NCBI RefSeq assembly: GCF_001953635.1
Contig: NZ_MEJH01000010.1
Span: 62,001 to 126,000, forward strand
DNA from: Alteromonas abrolhosensis
Lineage (GTDB): Bacteria > Pseudomonadota > Gammaproteobacteria > Enterobacterales > Alteromonadaceae
Length of the DNA stretch: 64,000 bases
Reading direction: 5' to 3'
Translations under genes and position numbers: made by a program
Notes under the pieces: generated by a model
What the model saw: only the letters and a program-made list of their open reading frames with translations
Databases searched by the model: none
Told to the model about the DNA's origin: nothing
Shown: positions 56,990 to 64,000 of the stretch, in pieces
Position numbering within the stretch: the first letter of the stretch is position 1
How the letters are laid out: each line of letters opens with the position of its first letter

Positions 56990-57139
56990 ACAGGTCCTTA
57001 AGTCGAAAAATACATAACTGCTACTAAAAACATGGGAAAGCGTGGTAGCCACTCGCAACTGTACAATTTTCAAACTATTGTTAGTGCACTACGTATAAGC
57101 TTTTACTTACCCCATTGTCATATAGCATTTTGTAAAAAT

Positions 57140-57622
57140 ATGGTTGAAGTATCTACATTTGAGCATCAGGTGCAACTGCATCTTTCACCAAATCGCTCAG
57201 CATCTTGGCAACAAACCAAATATCTTATTGTGGCATTCGCCGTTTTTGTAGGCACAATAGCTATTGCTTGGTCGATAGCCGGCGCGTGGGTTATTTTGCC
57301 TTTCGCAGGAGCAGAAGTTGGGTTGCTCTCTCTTGTCATGTACTTGGTATCAAAAGCAACTTATCGATGGGAAACCCTTTTAATATCCTCCCAAAGTATT
57401 GATGTATACTGCTCGAACGGCGCTAACTTGCAGTTCCCCCGACCTGATACTTCCTTGTATTACCAAAAGGATTCGAGTTTAAAGTGCACTCCACGTCTCA
57501 TTTTAAAAGCGCCTTTACATCAACTTGAAGTAGGTGCATTTCTAAACCCGGAAGATAAGAAAAGAGTGCACGATAGCCTACAGCTGGCCGGTGTTATGGT
57601 GTGCACAAACAAATGGTGGTGA
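57140..57622 (+). CDS. DUF2244 family membrane protein
   Basis: The ATG at 57140 (MVEVSTFEHQ) is preferred to the upstream start at 57032, since the earlier residues look unlike DUF2244. The 160-residue protein has two membrane segments around YLIVAFAVFVGTIAIAW and VILPFAGAEVGLLSLVMYLVS, the characteristic DUF2244 block, and a basic C-terminal domain. Function unknown. It is divergent from the TSUP gene. Confidence 0.8.
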   Translation: MVEVSTFEHQVQLHLSPNRSASWQQTKYLIVAFAVFVGTIAIAWSIAGAWVILPFAGAEVGLLSLVMYLVSKATYRWETLLISSQSIDVYCSNGANLQFPRPDTSLYYQKDSSLKCTPRLILKAPLHQLEVGAFLNPEDKKRVHDSLQLAGVMVCTNKWW

Positions 57623-57795
57623 AACACCATACTGCATTATCGTTAAAAATTTATACCTACCGTTTTTCCACTTTTTTAACCACATCTAACGACGTAGCCG
57701 TCCATGACACAAAATTAATGATCATTGTCGTTGTTTTCGACTAATTAAATATAAGACGCAACCACAGTCAGTTGCGACCTTAAGAGGGCTAAACT

Positions 57796-58041
57796 ATGAA
57801 TTTATATATTGAATCGTTAGAAGGCGGTAACTACCTTGCATCTACCGGCATGGGCGCTTCACGTACGCTGGTTCGTGATAACAAATCACAACCCAAAACA
57901 TTTCATTGTCTGAACGAGATAAGAGAACATTTCGACTCTCAAGCTTTCGAGCATGTATGGCTTCGCCAGAGCACACCTTACGAGGAGATGGTCGGACAAA
58001 CCGATCATCCTGGAGCACTGGAACTCGAAATCGAATGGTAA
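57796..58041 (+). CDS. DUF6482-like small protein
   Basis: The 81-residue protein begins MNLYIESLEGGNYLAS, resembling small proteins of the DUF6482 type in marine gammaproteobacteria, with a terminal EMVGQTDHPGALELEIEW. No signal peptide is present. The upstream GAGGGCTAAACT ribosome site is adequate. Function unknown. Confidence 0.7.
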   Translation: MNLYIESLEGGNYLASTGMGASRTLVRDNKSQPKTFHCLNEIREHFDSQAFEHVWLRQSTPYEEMVGQTDHPGALELEIEW

Positions 58042-58220
58042 GAAATTGAACAATACCCGAAAAGACCACACAGTTTTTTTAAGTTTTCATGCTCCAGTGA
58101 GCACACTTTTTGCGTACTACTCTTGTGATATTAACTCATTCGGTATTTTATCGAGTTACAAACAGGAAGATTGGTCCTTCTCTGTAGAGAGTAGAATACC
58201 CACATGCCAAGGAGAATTGC

Positions 58221-58793
58221 ATGAAAATAAGTAAGTTAGCTATTAAGTCTGTGTTTATGGCCGCCGTTTTGGCACTGACGGCGTGTGCCTCTATGGGGGA
58301 CGGAAGTGTAGCTGAAAAGCGACAAGCTATTCTCGATATGCAAGAAAATGCTCTTGCACGCCTATATTCCGAGAAGCCTGATACGCGCTCTCAAGTGAGA
58401 GACGCGGCAGGTTACGCTGTGTTTACTAACGCTAACATCAATGTTTTCTTCGTTGCCGCTGGTACAGGTTATGGTGTTGTAAACAACAACGCCACTGGCG
58501 CAAAAACATATATGAATATGGCTGAAGGTGGTGTTGGTTTAGGCTTAGGTGCCAAAGACTACCGAATTGTAATGGTCTTCCATACCCAAAAGGCAATGAA
58601 CCACTTTATAGAGAATGGATGGACTGTGGGTGGTAACGCTGACGTAGCGGCTAAGGCGGGTAACAAAGGTGCGTCTGCGGAAGGAGAAGGTTACCTTGGT
58701 AATGTTACTGTTTACACTATGACTGAAAGTGGCCTTACCTTACAAGCAACGGTCAAAGGCACCAAATTTTGGGTAGATAAAGAATTGAATTAA
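58221..58793 (+). CDS. lipoprotein with SYLF/YSC84-like domain
   Basis: The 190-residue protein has a lipobox (ALTACAS, Cys at 22) and then a domain whose sequence AAGYAVFTNANINVFFVAAGTGYGVVNNNATG and YRIVMVFHTQKAMNHFIENGWTVGGNADVAAKAG resembles the SYLF (YSC84/lipid-binding) fold. Such proteins bind lipids or membranes. It has a strong AAGGAGAATTGC ribosome site and its own terminator. Envelope location is inferred from the signal. Confidence 0.82.
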   Translation: MKISKLAIKSVFMAAVLALTACASMGDGSVAEKRQAILDMQENALARLYSEKPDTRSQVRDAAGYAVFTNANINVFFVAAGTGYGVVNNNATGAKTYMNMAEGGVGLGLGAKDYRIVMVFHTQKAMNHFIENGWTVGGNADVAAKAGNKGASAEGEGYLGNVTVYTMTESGLTLQATVKGTKFWVDKELN

Positions 58794-58846
58794 CTTGCTC
58801 AGCTATATGTTTTGACCTTATTGGTTAATAGCACTACTAGCCACTC

Positions 58847-58876
58847 AAGGCTCCTTAGGTATTAGGGGCCTTTTTT
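58847..58876 (+). terminator. intrinsic terminator of the SYLF lipoprotein gene
   Basis: Arms AAGGCTCCT and AGGGGCCTT pair with one G-U and are followed by six T. The loop is about a dozen bases. Confidence 0.75.
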
Positions 58877-59112
58877 ACAGCTTCGTTCCCGAAACATTTT
58901 CCCCACTGCACATAAAAAATCATCTTACTCAAACAAGGCCGCCGCTACACAACCATCCCCCCCGTTCTAAATAAAGACTTTTCACCGGCACACTATACGA
59001 AAGTATAAAGTTAGGGGTAAACCCCCATAACCGAACTTAACGCTTGTGACTACGCTTTATCTGTAAAAAGGATCGCTTAGCAGCACGCTAAGCCATAAAC
59101 GAGGGTTTCATT
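58877..59112. promoter_or_regulatory. regulatory region of the PEP-CTERM-like gene, with two inverted repeats
   Basis: Two dyads lie about 90-120 bases upstream of the start: TATAC-GAAA-GTATA (58996-59009) and GGGGT-AA-ACCCC (59016-59027). They are adjacent and on the same helical side by rough count. They could bind a dedicated regulator. No sigma-54 element was identified. Confidence 0.55.
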
Positions 59113-60102
59113 ATGCAACCACTAAACAACAAAGTGATAAAAGCAGTAGCAAGAACCATATTAACAGGCGCGTTGTTCGCTTCGGCGACGTTAAGCTTTT
59201 CGTCCCACGCGGCAATAATAAGTAGCAGCTATGGGAATGCAGTCCATGTCGACCTTTCCGTTACAAGTAATGTAGGAAACGTCATTACTGCAATTGCTAA
59301 TTCCACCGTGAACTTAGCTCACACAAGCGGAAACGCCCCCGAGGGTTACTCACAAACTGAAACTGTCGTCGGCGCTAGCGCAGATGCATCGGGTTCGTTG
59401 GGCACCCCTATCGATGTGACGGAGTTTGACGGCGATGCATCTACAGCCATTATTCAAGGCGAGTCTCAGTCGACTCTAACAAGTTTTGTTCCCGCAAGTT
59501 TTTTCACATCAGGACGCGGAACCATCAACGACCTTAATCTCGACTTATTTTCAGACTTACTTGGAATAAGTGGCTTTTTAACGCTTAGTGCTGATGTACT
59601 TTCTACGGTGTCGCGAATCGATGGAAACGCGGCCTCCCCTTCGAGTGTGGGTCTATCAACGGCCGGCTCTTCAGACATTGTAGATGTTCAAGTGAACCTT
59701 TTAGGAAATAGCGTAACGGCGACTGCACTTGAAAATCAGTCTTTATTTGCGGGGTTAAACATTGCCGACTTTGGGTTGGGTATATTCGTCAATGAAGTCG
59801 ATACGTCGTGTTCTGGCTCTACTTGCACAGAGTCTCGAAACGCAGTGAGAGTATCTTTTGATAATTTCTCGCTGAACGCATTTTACAACGCGATTTTCCC
59901 TATTGGCGGGCCGTTAACCGGGCCGGTGCTAGACCTGACCAACAATCCCATTGTTAACGGAGAAATCATTCTAGCAAGTTCGTTTGCTACAACCTCTTCT
60001 TCAACACAAGTAAGCACTCCCTCCACATTCGCGATTTTTATCTTCGCGGTAAGCTTACTAGGTGCAAGAAGATTTAATAAACACAAAATGCTACAAAAAT
60101 AG
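59113..60102 (+). CDS. secreted protein with PEP-CTERM-like sorting tail
   Basis: The 329-residue protein has a signal peptide (about 1-34, ending near SSHA), a long Ser/Thr/Asn-rich beta-type domain with one CSGSTC loop, and a C terminus VSTPSTFAIFIFAVSLLGARRFNKHK. This is a short PxT/S motif, a hydrophobic helix and an Arg-Arg cluster, the layout of PEP-CTERM proteins sorted by exosortase. The canonical VPEPS is replaced by VSTPS. No exosortase gene is in the window. The protein is probably released into the matrix or surface. Confidence 0.75.
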   Translation: MQPLNNKVIKAVARTILTGALFASATLSFSSHAAIISSSYGNAVHVDLSVTSNVGNVITAIANSTVNLAHTSGNAPEGYSQTETVVGASADASGSLGTPIDVTEFDGDASTAIIQGESQSTLTSFVPASFFTSGRGTINDLNLDLFSDLLGISGFLTLSADVLSTVSRIDGNAASPSSVGLSTAGSSDIVDVQVNLLGNSVTATALENQSLFAGLNIADFGLGIFVNEVDTSCSGSTCTESRNAVRVSFDNFSLNAFYNAIFPIGGPLTGPVLDLTNNPIVNGEIILASSFATTSSSTQVSTPSTFAIFIFAVSLLGARRFNKHKMLQK

Positions 60103-60197
60103 CGCTGAAAAATCATAAGGCAAGAGGAGCAAGTCTACGATCTTTCTCTTTCTTGCCTTGATATAATGTGGGATACACCGAAGCGCCAATACCGATA

Positions 60198-60437
60198 CTA
60201 AACATCAATATCAATGTGTTTGAGTCCACCCTCGCTGTTACCTCGCTCTTTGTCTTTCGAGTTTTCAGCTGTTTTCTCGACAATCTCGGCTCGTTTAACG
60301 TCTTGAAACTGCTCGCGTTCCTCTTCATTAAAGTACTCTGACTTCTTAGTCTTTTGCACTTTTTTCACGCGGTCATCCGGTTCAATCGGAACCTTGGTAT
60401 TACGAGGCAAAATGGGAAACAGTAAATCGTTACTCAT
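60198..60437 (-). CDS. small hypothetical hydrophilic protein
   Basis: The start at 60437 is chosen because AGGAGGG lies five bases upstream; a longer frame to 60458 adds seven residues before it. The 79-residue protein is very polar and charged (VKKVQKTKKSEYFNEEEREQFQDVKRAEIVEKT), probably disordered, without a signal peptide. I recognise no family. It lies between the PEP-CTERM-like gene (convergent) and the his leader. Confidence 0.6.
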   Translation of the reverse strand: MSNDLLFPILPRNTKVPIEPDDRVKKVQKTKKSEYFNEEEREQFQDVKRAEIVEKTAENSKDKERGNSEGGLKHIDIDV

Positions 60438-60582
60438 ACGCCCTCCTGAAGTTTGCATGTTTCTTTAAATGTTATCGGCAAATCGCTGCCCAAAATTACG
60501 GTTCACAACTCATCCATAACGAATAGTTTTATTATATACACATTAAATTAGAGTTAATGTACCAAAAGAGTTCACTTTAACC

Positions 60583-60611
60583 TTGCAAATCCTAATTCAA
60601 AACGCTAATGT
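60583..60611 (+). promoter_or_regulatory. possible his operon promoter
   Basis: TTGCAA at 60583-60588 and TAATGT at 60606-60611 are separated by 17 bases, a spacing suited to a sigma-70 promoter, about 40 bases before the leader start. The -10 match is poor. Confidence 0.3.
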
Positions 60612-60648
60612 TTCAGCCGTTCGAAATTAGGAATTAAAATTTTTCAAA

Positions 60649-60693
60649 ATGATTAACTGCGCGACGAAACATCACCATCACCACAAAGCATAA
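60649..60693 (+). CDS. hisL: his operon leader peptide
   Basis: This 14-codon frame encodes MINCATKHHHHHKA and stops at TAA 60691-60693. Five consecutive His codons (60670-60684) are the ribosome-stall signal of a transcription attenuator: when charged tRNA-His is scarce, the ribosome pauses here and changes the RNA fold downstream. It was too short for a standard gene list. It lies 144 bases before hisG. Confidence 0.92.
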   Translation: MINCATKHHHHHKA

Positions 60694-60708
60694 CCTTTCA
60701 GGTTCGTG

Positions 60709-60733
60709 CTGGAAGGTCTATGTATCCTTCCAG
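60709..60733 (+). promoter_or_regulatory. his attenuator antiterminator/alternative stem
   Basis: CTGGAAGG (60709-60716) and CCTTCCAG (60726-60733) form a perfect eight-base stem with a nine-base loop. The right arm can alternatively pair with GGAAGG inside the terminator (60764-60769), so the two folds are mutually exclusive, as attenuation needs. Confidence 0.7.
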
Positions 60734-60758
60734 TGGCGCAGATAAAACAAATTCTCGA

Positions 60759-60787
60759 CCCTCGGAAGGAAACTTCCGGGGGTTTTT
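60759..60787 (+). terminator. his operon attenuator terminator
   Basis: The stem CCCTCGGAAG/CTTCCGGGGG with a GAAA tetraloop is followed by five T. It lies 50 bases before hisG and matches the classical intrinsic attenuator position behind a His-rich leader peptide. Confidence 0.88.
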
Positions 60788-60837
60788 CGTTTTAGGCGCT
60801 ATCAAAAGTTAGAATACAACGTGTAAGGAACGTTTCA

Positions 60838-61740
60838 ATGAGTAACAGCAAAAGACTTCGAATTGCCGTACAGAAATCAGGTCGTTTGAGCGATGACAGC
60901 ATTGCCCTACTGAAAGCTATTGGCATCAAACTCAATATTCGTGATCGCCTGCTGATTGCGCATTCAACGAACCAGCCTATCGATTTGCTTCGCGTGCGTG
61001 ACGACGACATTCCAGGTCTTGTAATGGATGGCGTTGTTGACCTTGGTTTTATTGGCGAAAACGAGCTTGAAGAAAAAATGCTTGAACGTAAAGCGGCAGG
61101 TAAACCGTTTGAGTATGAAGTATTGCGCCGCTTAGATTACGGCGGTTGCCGTCTGTCAATTGCTGTACCTAATGAGATGGATTACCAAGGTATTCAGTCG
61201 CTAGAAGGCAAAAAGGTAGCAACCACTTACCCTTACCTACTTGAGCGCTATTTCAAAGAACAAAGCATTAATGCAAAAGCAGTAATGCTACAGGGGTCAG
61301 TGGAAGTTGCCCCTCGTGCCGGTGTTGCTGACGCCATCTGTGACCTTGTGTCAACTGGCGCCACCCTTGAAGCTAACGGCCTTGTTGAAAAAGACGTTAT
61401 CTTCCGCAGTAAAGCAGTACTTATTAAGCGCGCTGATGGCGAACTAAGCGACGAGAAAGAAACACTGGTTAACCGACTTATGCCTCGTGTTGACGGTGTG
61501 TTACTGGCAAAAGAAAGCAAGTACATCATGTTACATGCGCCAAAAGCATACCTTGAACAGGTAAAGAGCCTACTTCCAGGTGCTGAAAATCCAACCGTTC
61601 TGCCACTTGCTGGAAATGAAGAACAAGTAGCTATCCACGTGGTTTCAACAGAAACGTTATTCTGGGAAACCATGGAGAAGCTTAAGTCCCTTGGTTGCAG
61701 CTCAATTCTTGTAATGCCAATCGAAAAAATGATGGGCTAA
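60838..61740 (+). CDS. hisG: ATP phosphoribosyltransferase HisG (long form)
   Basis: The 300-residue protein is the long, self-regulated form with an N-terminal catalytic part ([57 protein letters not shown]) and a C-terminal ACT-like regulatory domain near residues 225-300 that binds His for feedback. It catalyses the first step of histidine synthesis. It is the first structural gene after the attenuator, followed 13 bases later by hisD. Confidence 0.97.
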   Translation: MSNSKRLRIAVQKSGRLSDDSIALLKAIGIKLNIRDRLLIAHSTNQPIDLLRVRDDDIPGLVMDGVVDLGFIGENELEEKMLERKAAGKPFEYEVLRRLDYGGCRLSIAVPNEMDYQGIQSLEGKKVATTYPYLLERYFKEQSINAKAVMLQGSVEVAPRAGVADAICDLVSTGATLEANGLVEKDVIFRSKAVLIKRADGELSDEKETLVNRLMPRVDGVLLAKESKYIMLHAPKAYLEQVKSLLPGAENPTVLPLAGNEEQVAIHVVSTETLFWETMEKLKSLGCSSILVMPIEKMMG

Positions 61741-61753
61741 AAGGCAGGCAATT

Positions 61754-63058
61754 ATGATTACTTGGTCATCTCTTTCGGCAAATGAGAAAAAACAGGCGCT
61801 AGCCCGCCCGGCTATGGCCAATAGCCAACAGTTAAAGAAAACCGTGGGCGACATTATCGCCCGCGTTGAAGCAGAAGGCGATGCGGCAGTTCTGGATTAC
61901 ACACGTAAATTTGACTGTCCTGATCTAACCAATCTTGTGCTTTCACAAGACGATATTGATGCCCTTGCTGCCAAGGTAACGCCTGTAGTGGCAAGTGCTA
62001 TCGACACTGCGTTTAATAACATTAAAGCCTTTCACGAAGCACAAATGCCCAGTGATATCGCGCTCACTACCACACCAGGTGTTAAATGTGAGCTTCGCTT
62101 TACTGCACTTGATGCAGTAGGTCTTTATATTCCAGGTGGCAGCGCGCCGCTTCCTTCTACCGTGTTAATGCTGGGCGTGCCTGCATTGGTAGCGGGTTGT
62201 GAAAATAAACTGCTTTGCACACCACCAAATAAAGAACAGCTTATCGCGCCTGAAATTGCGTATGCGGCAGGAAAGTGCGGTATCGACAAAATCTTTTTAT
62301 GTGGTGGCGCTCAAGCGGTTGCAGCCATGGCGTTGGGTACAAACACCATTCCACAGGTTGATAAAATTTTCGGCCCAGGAAACAGCTTTGTGACTGAAGC
62401 TAAACAGCAAGTAAGCCAGCGTGCTGATGGCGCAGCTATTGATATGCCGGCGGGACCGTCAGAAGTGTTAGTACTTGCGGATGAGTTCGCAAACCCTGAA
62501 TTTGTGGCTGCTGATTTACTTTCCCAAGCCGAGCACGGTCCAGACTCGCAGGCTATTTTAGTGTCTAACAGCGCTACGCTCATTGAAGAAGCTAAAGCCG
62601 CCGTTGAACGTCAATTAGCGACCTTATCTCGCGCTGAAATTGCACGCCCTGCTATGGAAAATGCGCGTTATATTTTGGCTGATTCAATTGAGCAAGCCAT
62701 TGAAGCAAGTAACGCCTACGCCGCTGAGCACTTAATTGTACAAATAGAGAATGCCCGTGATTACTTGCCAAAAATTAAATACGCAGGCTCTATATTCCTA
62801 GGCCCGTGGTCACCAGAGTCTGCCGGTGATTACGCGTCAGGTACTAACCACGTACTGCCAACTTATGGCTATGCTAAGAATTATTCCAGCCTTGGTCTTT
62901 TAGACTTTATGCGCCGCTACACAATTCAAGAGTTGAGTGAAGACGGCATGCGCAATTTAGGCCCTGCGATTATGGCACTAGCGGCAGCAGAAGGTTTAGA
63001 TGCACACGAACAAGCCGTTGCACTTCGTATGCAGGCACTTAAGCAAGGAGACGCCTAA
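61754..63058 (+). CDS. hisD: histidinol dehydrogenase HisD
   Basis: The 434-residue protein has the HisD blocks GLYIPGGSAPLPSTVLMLGVPA, CGGAQAVAAMALGT, KIFGPGNSFVTEAKQQVS, DMPAGPSEVLVLAD, AEHGPDSQAILV and the C-terminal VLPTYGYAKNYSSLGLLDFMRRYTIQELS. It oxidises histidinol to histidine in the last two steps, with zinc. Its TAA overlaps the ATG of hisC (TAATG). Confidence 0.97.
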   Translation: MITWSSLSANEKKQALARPAMANSQQLKKTVGDIIARVEAEGDAAVLDYTRKFDCPDLTNLVLSQDDIDALAAKVTPVVASAIDTAFNNIKAFHEAQMPSDIALTTTPGVKCELRFTALDAVGLYIPGGSAPLPSTVLMLGVPALVAGCENKLLCTPPNKEQLIAPEIAYAAGKCGIDKIFLCGGAQAVAAMALGTNTIPQVDKIFGPGNSFVTEAKQQVSQRADGAAIDMPAGPSEVLVLADEFANPEFVAADLLSQAEHGPDSQAILVSNSATLIEEAKAAVERQLATLSRAEIARPAMENARYILADSIEQAIEASNAYAAEHLIVQIENARDYLPKIKYAGSIFLGPWSPESAGDYASGTNHVLPTYGYAKNYSSLGLLDFMRRYTIQELSEDGMRNLGPAIMALAAAEGLDAHEQAVALRMQALKQGDA

Positions 63059-64000
63059 TGTCGGCACTTATCGATAACTTAATTAACGAAAATTTAGTGC
63101 CGCTAAAGCCGTATGAATCGGCGCGTCGCTTGTTTTCAGGCGGTCAAGATTGGCTTAATGCCAACGAGTCACCTTACGCTAATGAATACAGCGTTAATAG
63201 CAGTAACTTTAACCGCTATCCGTCATGTCAGCCCGAAGCGGTAGTCAGTGGATACGCAAACTACGCAGGGCTCGACAAATCGCAGCTTATTGTTACCCGC
63301 GGCGCAGATGAAGGCATTGAGTTACTTATCCGCACCTTCTGCACGCCGGGTAAAGACAGCATTCTGATATGCCCGCCTACCTACGGTATGTATGCAATAA
63401 GTGCTGAAACCTGTGATGTGGGCATTAAGAAAGTACCGCTTAACGACGACTTTAGTCTTAACGTGAATGCTGTATGCGCTGAAGATGACGTTAACGTGAT
63501 TTTCATCTGTGCGCCAAATAACCCAACCGGTACGCCAGTTGCTCGTGAAGACATTAAAACTGTGCTCAACCACTTTGCCGATAAAGCACTAGTTGTTGTA
63601 GACGAAGCGTACATTGAGTTTGATGCTGACAATACGTGGGCAAATGAAATAAACAACTACCCGAACTTAGTGGTACTACGTACGCTGTCTAAAGCGTTTG
63701 CACTTGCCGGTCTTCGCTGTGGTTTTACACTTGCTCAGGCACCCGTCATCCAAGCACTACTTAAAGTGATAGCGCCCTATCCCATTCCAGAGCCAGTAGC
63801 ACAGATTGCCGCACAAGCATTGTCGGCTGAGTCGCTAACGTTACTTGAGCTTCAGGTGGCTACCATTAACCGGGAAAAAGAGGCGCTAGCCGAAGCGCTG
63901 GAATCTATTGAAGGCTTTGAATTAGTGGGTGATAGACGAGCAAACTTTATCTTATTCCGCTACGCAAAAGCGCAAGCCCTAATGAAGTACTTGGTAAGCC
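63058..64000 (+). CDS. hisC: histidinol-phosphate aminotransferase HisC (3' truncated by window)
   Basis: The frame starts at ATG 63058, sharing one base with the hisD stop, and is open to the right edge, so the gene continues past the window. The translation has the HisC start LVPLKPYESARRLFSGGQDWLNANESPY, then RGADEGIELLIRTFC, the substrate segment APNNPTGTP, and the PLP-lysine motif TLSKAFALAGLRCG. It transfers an amino group to imidazole acetol phosphate. The rest of the his operon should follow. Confidence 0.95.
   Translation, partial: MSALIDNLINENLVPLKPYESARRLFSGGQDWLNANESPYANEYSVNSSNFNRYPSCQPEAVVSGYANYAGLDKSQLIVTRGADEGIELLIRTFCTPGKDSILICPPTYGMYAISAETCDVGIKKVPLNDDFSLNVNAVCAEDDVNVIFICAPNNPTGTPVAREDIKTVLNHFADKALVVVDEAYIEFDADNTWANEINNYPNLVVLRTLSKAFALAGLRCGFTLAQAPVIQALLKVIAPYPIPEPVAQIAAQALSAESLTLLELQVATINREKEALAEALESIEGFELVGDRRANFILFRYAKAQALMKYLVS

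Noticed and set aside
60113..60328. A 71-residue frame overlapping the small charged protein
   Set aside because: It is the other frame of the same region; the 60198-60437 frame has a strong ribosome site.

Overview
The window looks like an ordinary chromosomal stretch from a marine gammaproteobacterium of the Alteromonas type. The case rests on protein families and gene order: FadR divergent from NhaB-DsbB, the run YoaA-TsaB-Slp-FadD-Rnd-YcgL, an adjacent YcgM-like/YcgN pair, YfcL next to EpmC, and a long-form HisG behind a classical his attenuator. No rRNA, tRNA, insertion sequence, prophage, integrase or CRISPR array was seen. Organism identity is inference; no search was run.

Layout. 0-6.5 kb: 3' end of a ModF-like double ABC ATPase, an AtoE-type short-chain fatty acid transporter, and a very large hybrid sensor kinase with a beta-propeller sensor. 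6.6-15.4 kb: AhpD-like protein, M16 peptidase, the YfcL / NAD-kinase-like / EpmC group, an unknown gene, a hotdog thioesterase coupled to a membrane-anchored retropepsin-like protein, and a HopJ-family protein. 15.4-21.2 kb: fatty-acid degradation genes (FadH, a crotonase with a divergent TetR regulator) and a GMC oxidoreductase. 21.4-30.3 kb: a neutral-lipid neighbourhood with a wax ester synthase/DGAT, a TetR regulator, a DUF445 membrane protein, a patatin lipase of the yeast TGL3/4/5 type, a protein that looks like a decayed HD-GYP domain, and two phasin-like granule proteins. 30.5-37.3 kb: lipoprotein oligopeptidase B, FadR, NhaB, DsbB, a GNAT acetyltransferase, YcgN. 37.3-47.6 kb: YcgM-like hydrolase, MltB-like transglycosylase, YcgL, RNase D, FadD, an alpha/beta hydrolase, Slp lipoprotein, TsaB, YoaA. 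47.9-60.4 kb: more accessory, with small secreted proteins, an atypical CDF transporter, a stand-alone Rieske oxygenase, two PAP2 phosphatases beside a VTT-domain protein, a secreted EF-hand protein, a GH13 enzyme, a TSUP transporter, DUF2244, DUF6482 and SYLF proteins, and a secreted protein ending in a PEP-CTERM-like tail. 60.6-64 kb: his leader peptide, attenuator, hisG, hisD and the 5' part of hisC.

How it fits together. Fatty-acid handling is the recurring theme: uptake (AtoE), activation (FadD), beta-oxidation accessories (FadH, crotonase), storage (WS/DGAT, phasin-like proteins), mobilisation (patatin lipase) and control (FadR, two TetR proteins). Candidate FadR boxes lie upstream of fadR itself and fadD, and the TetR/crotonase divergent promoter has a repeated operator.

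The most interesting items are the neutral-lipid neighbourhood with its decayed HD-GYP protein, the variant PEP-CTERM protein with inverted repeats upstream, the CDF transporter with altered metal ligands, and the well-preserved his attenuator. I did not find a clearly novel multi-gene system; the neutral-lipid neighbourhood is the best candidate.
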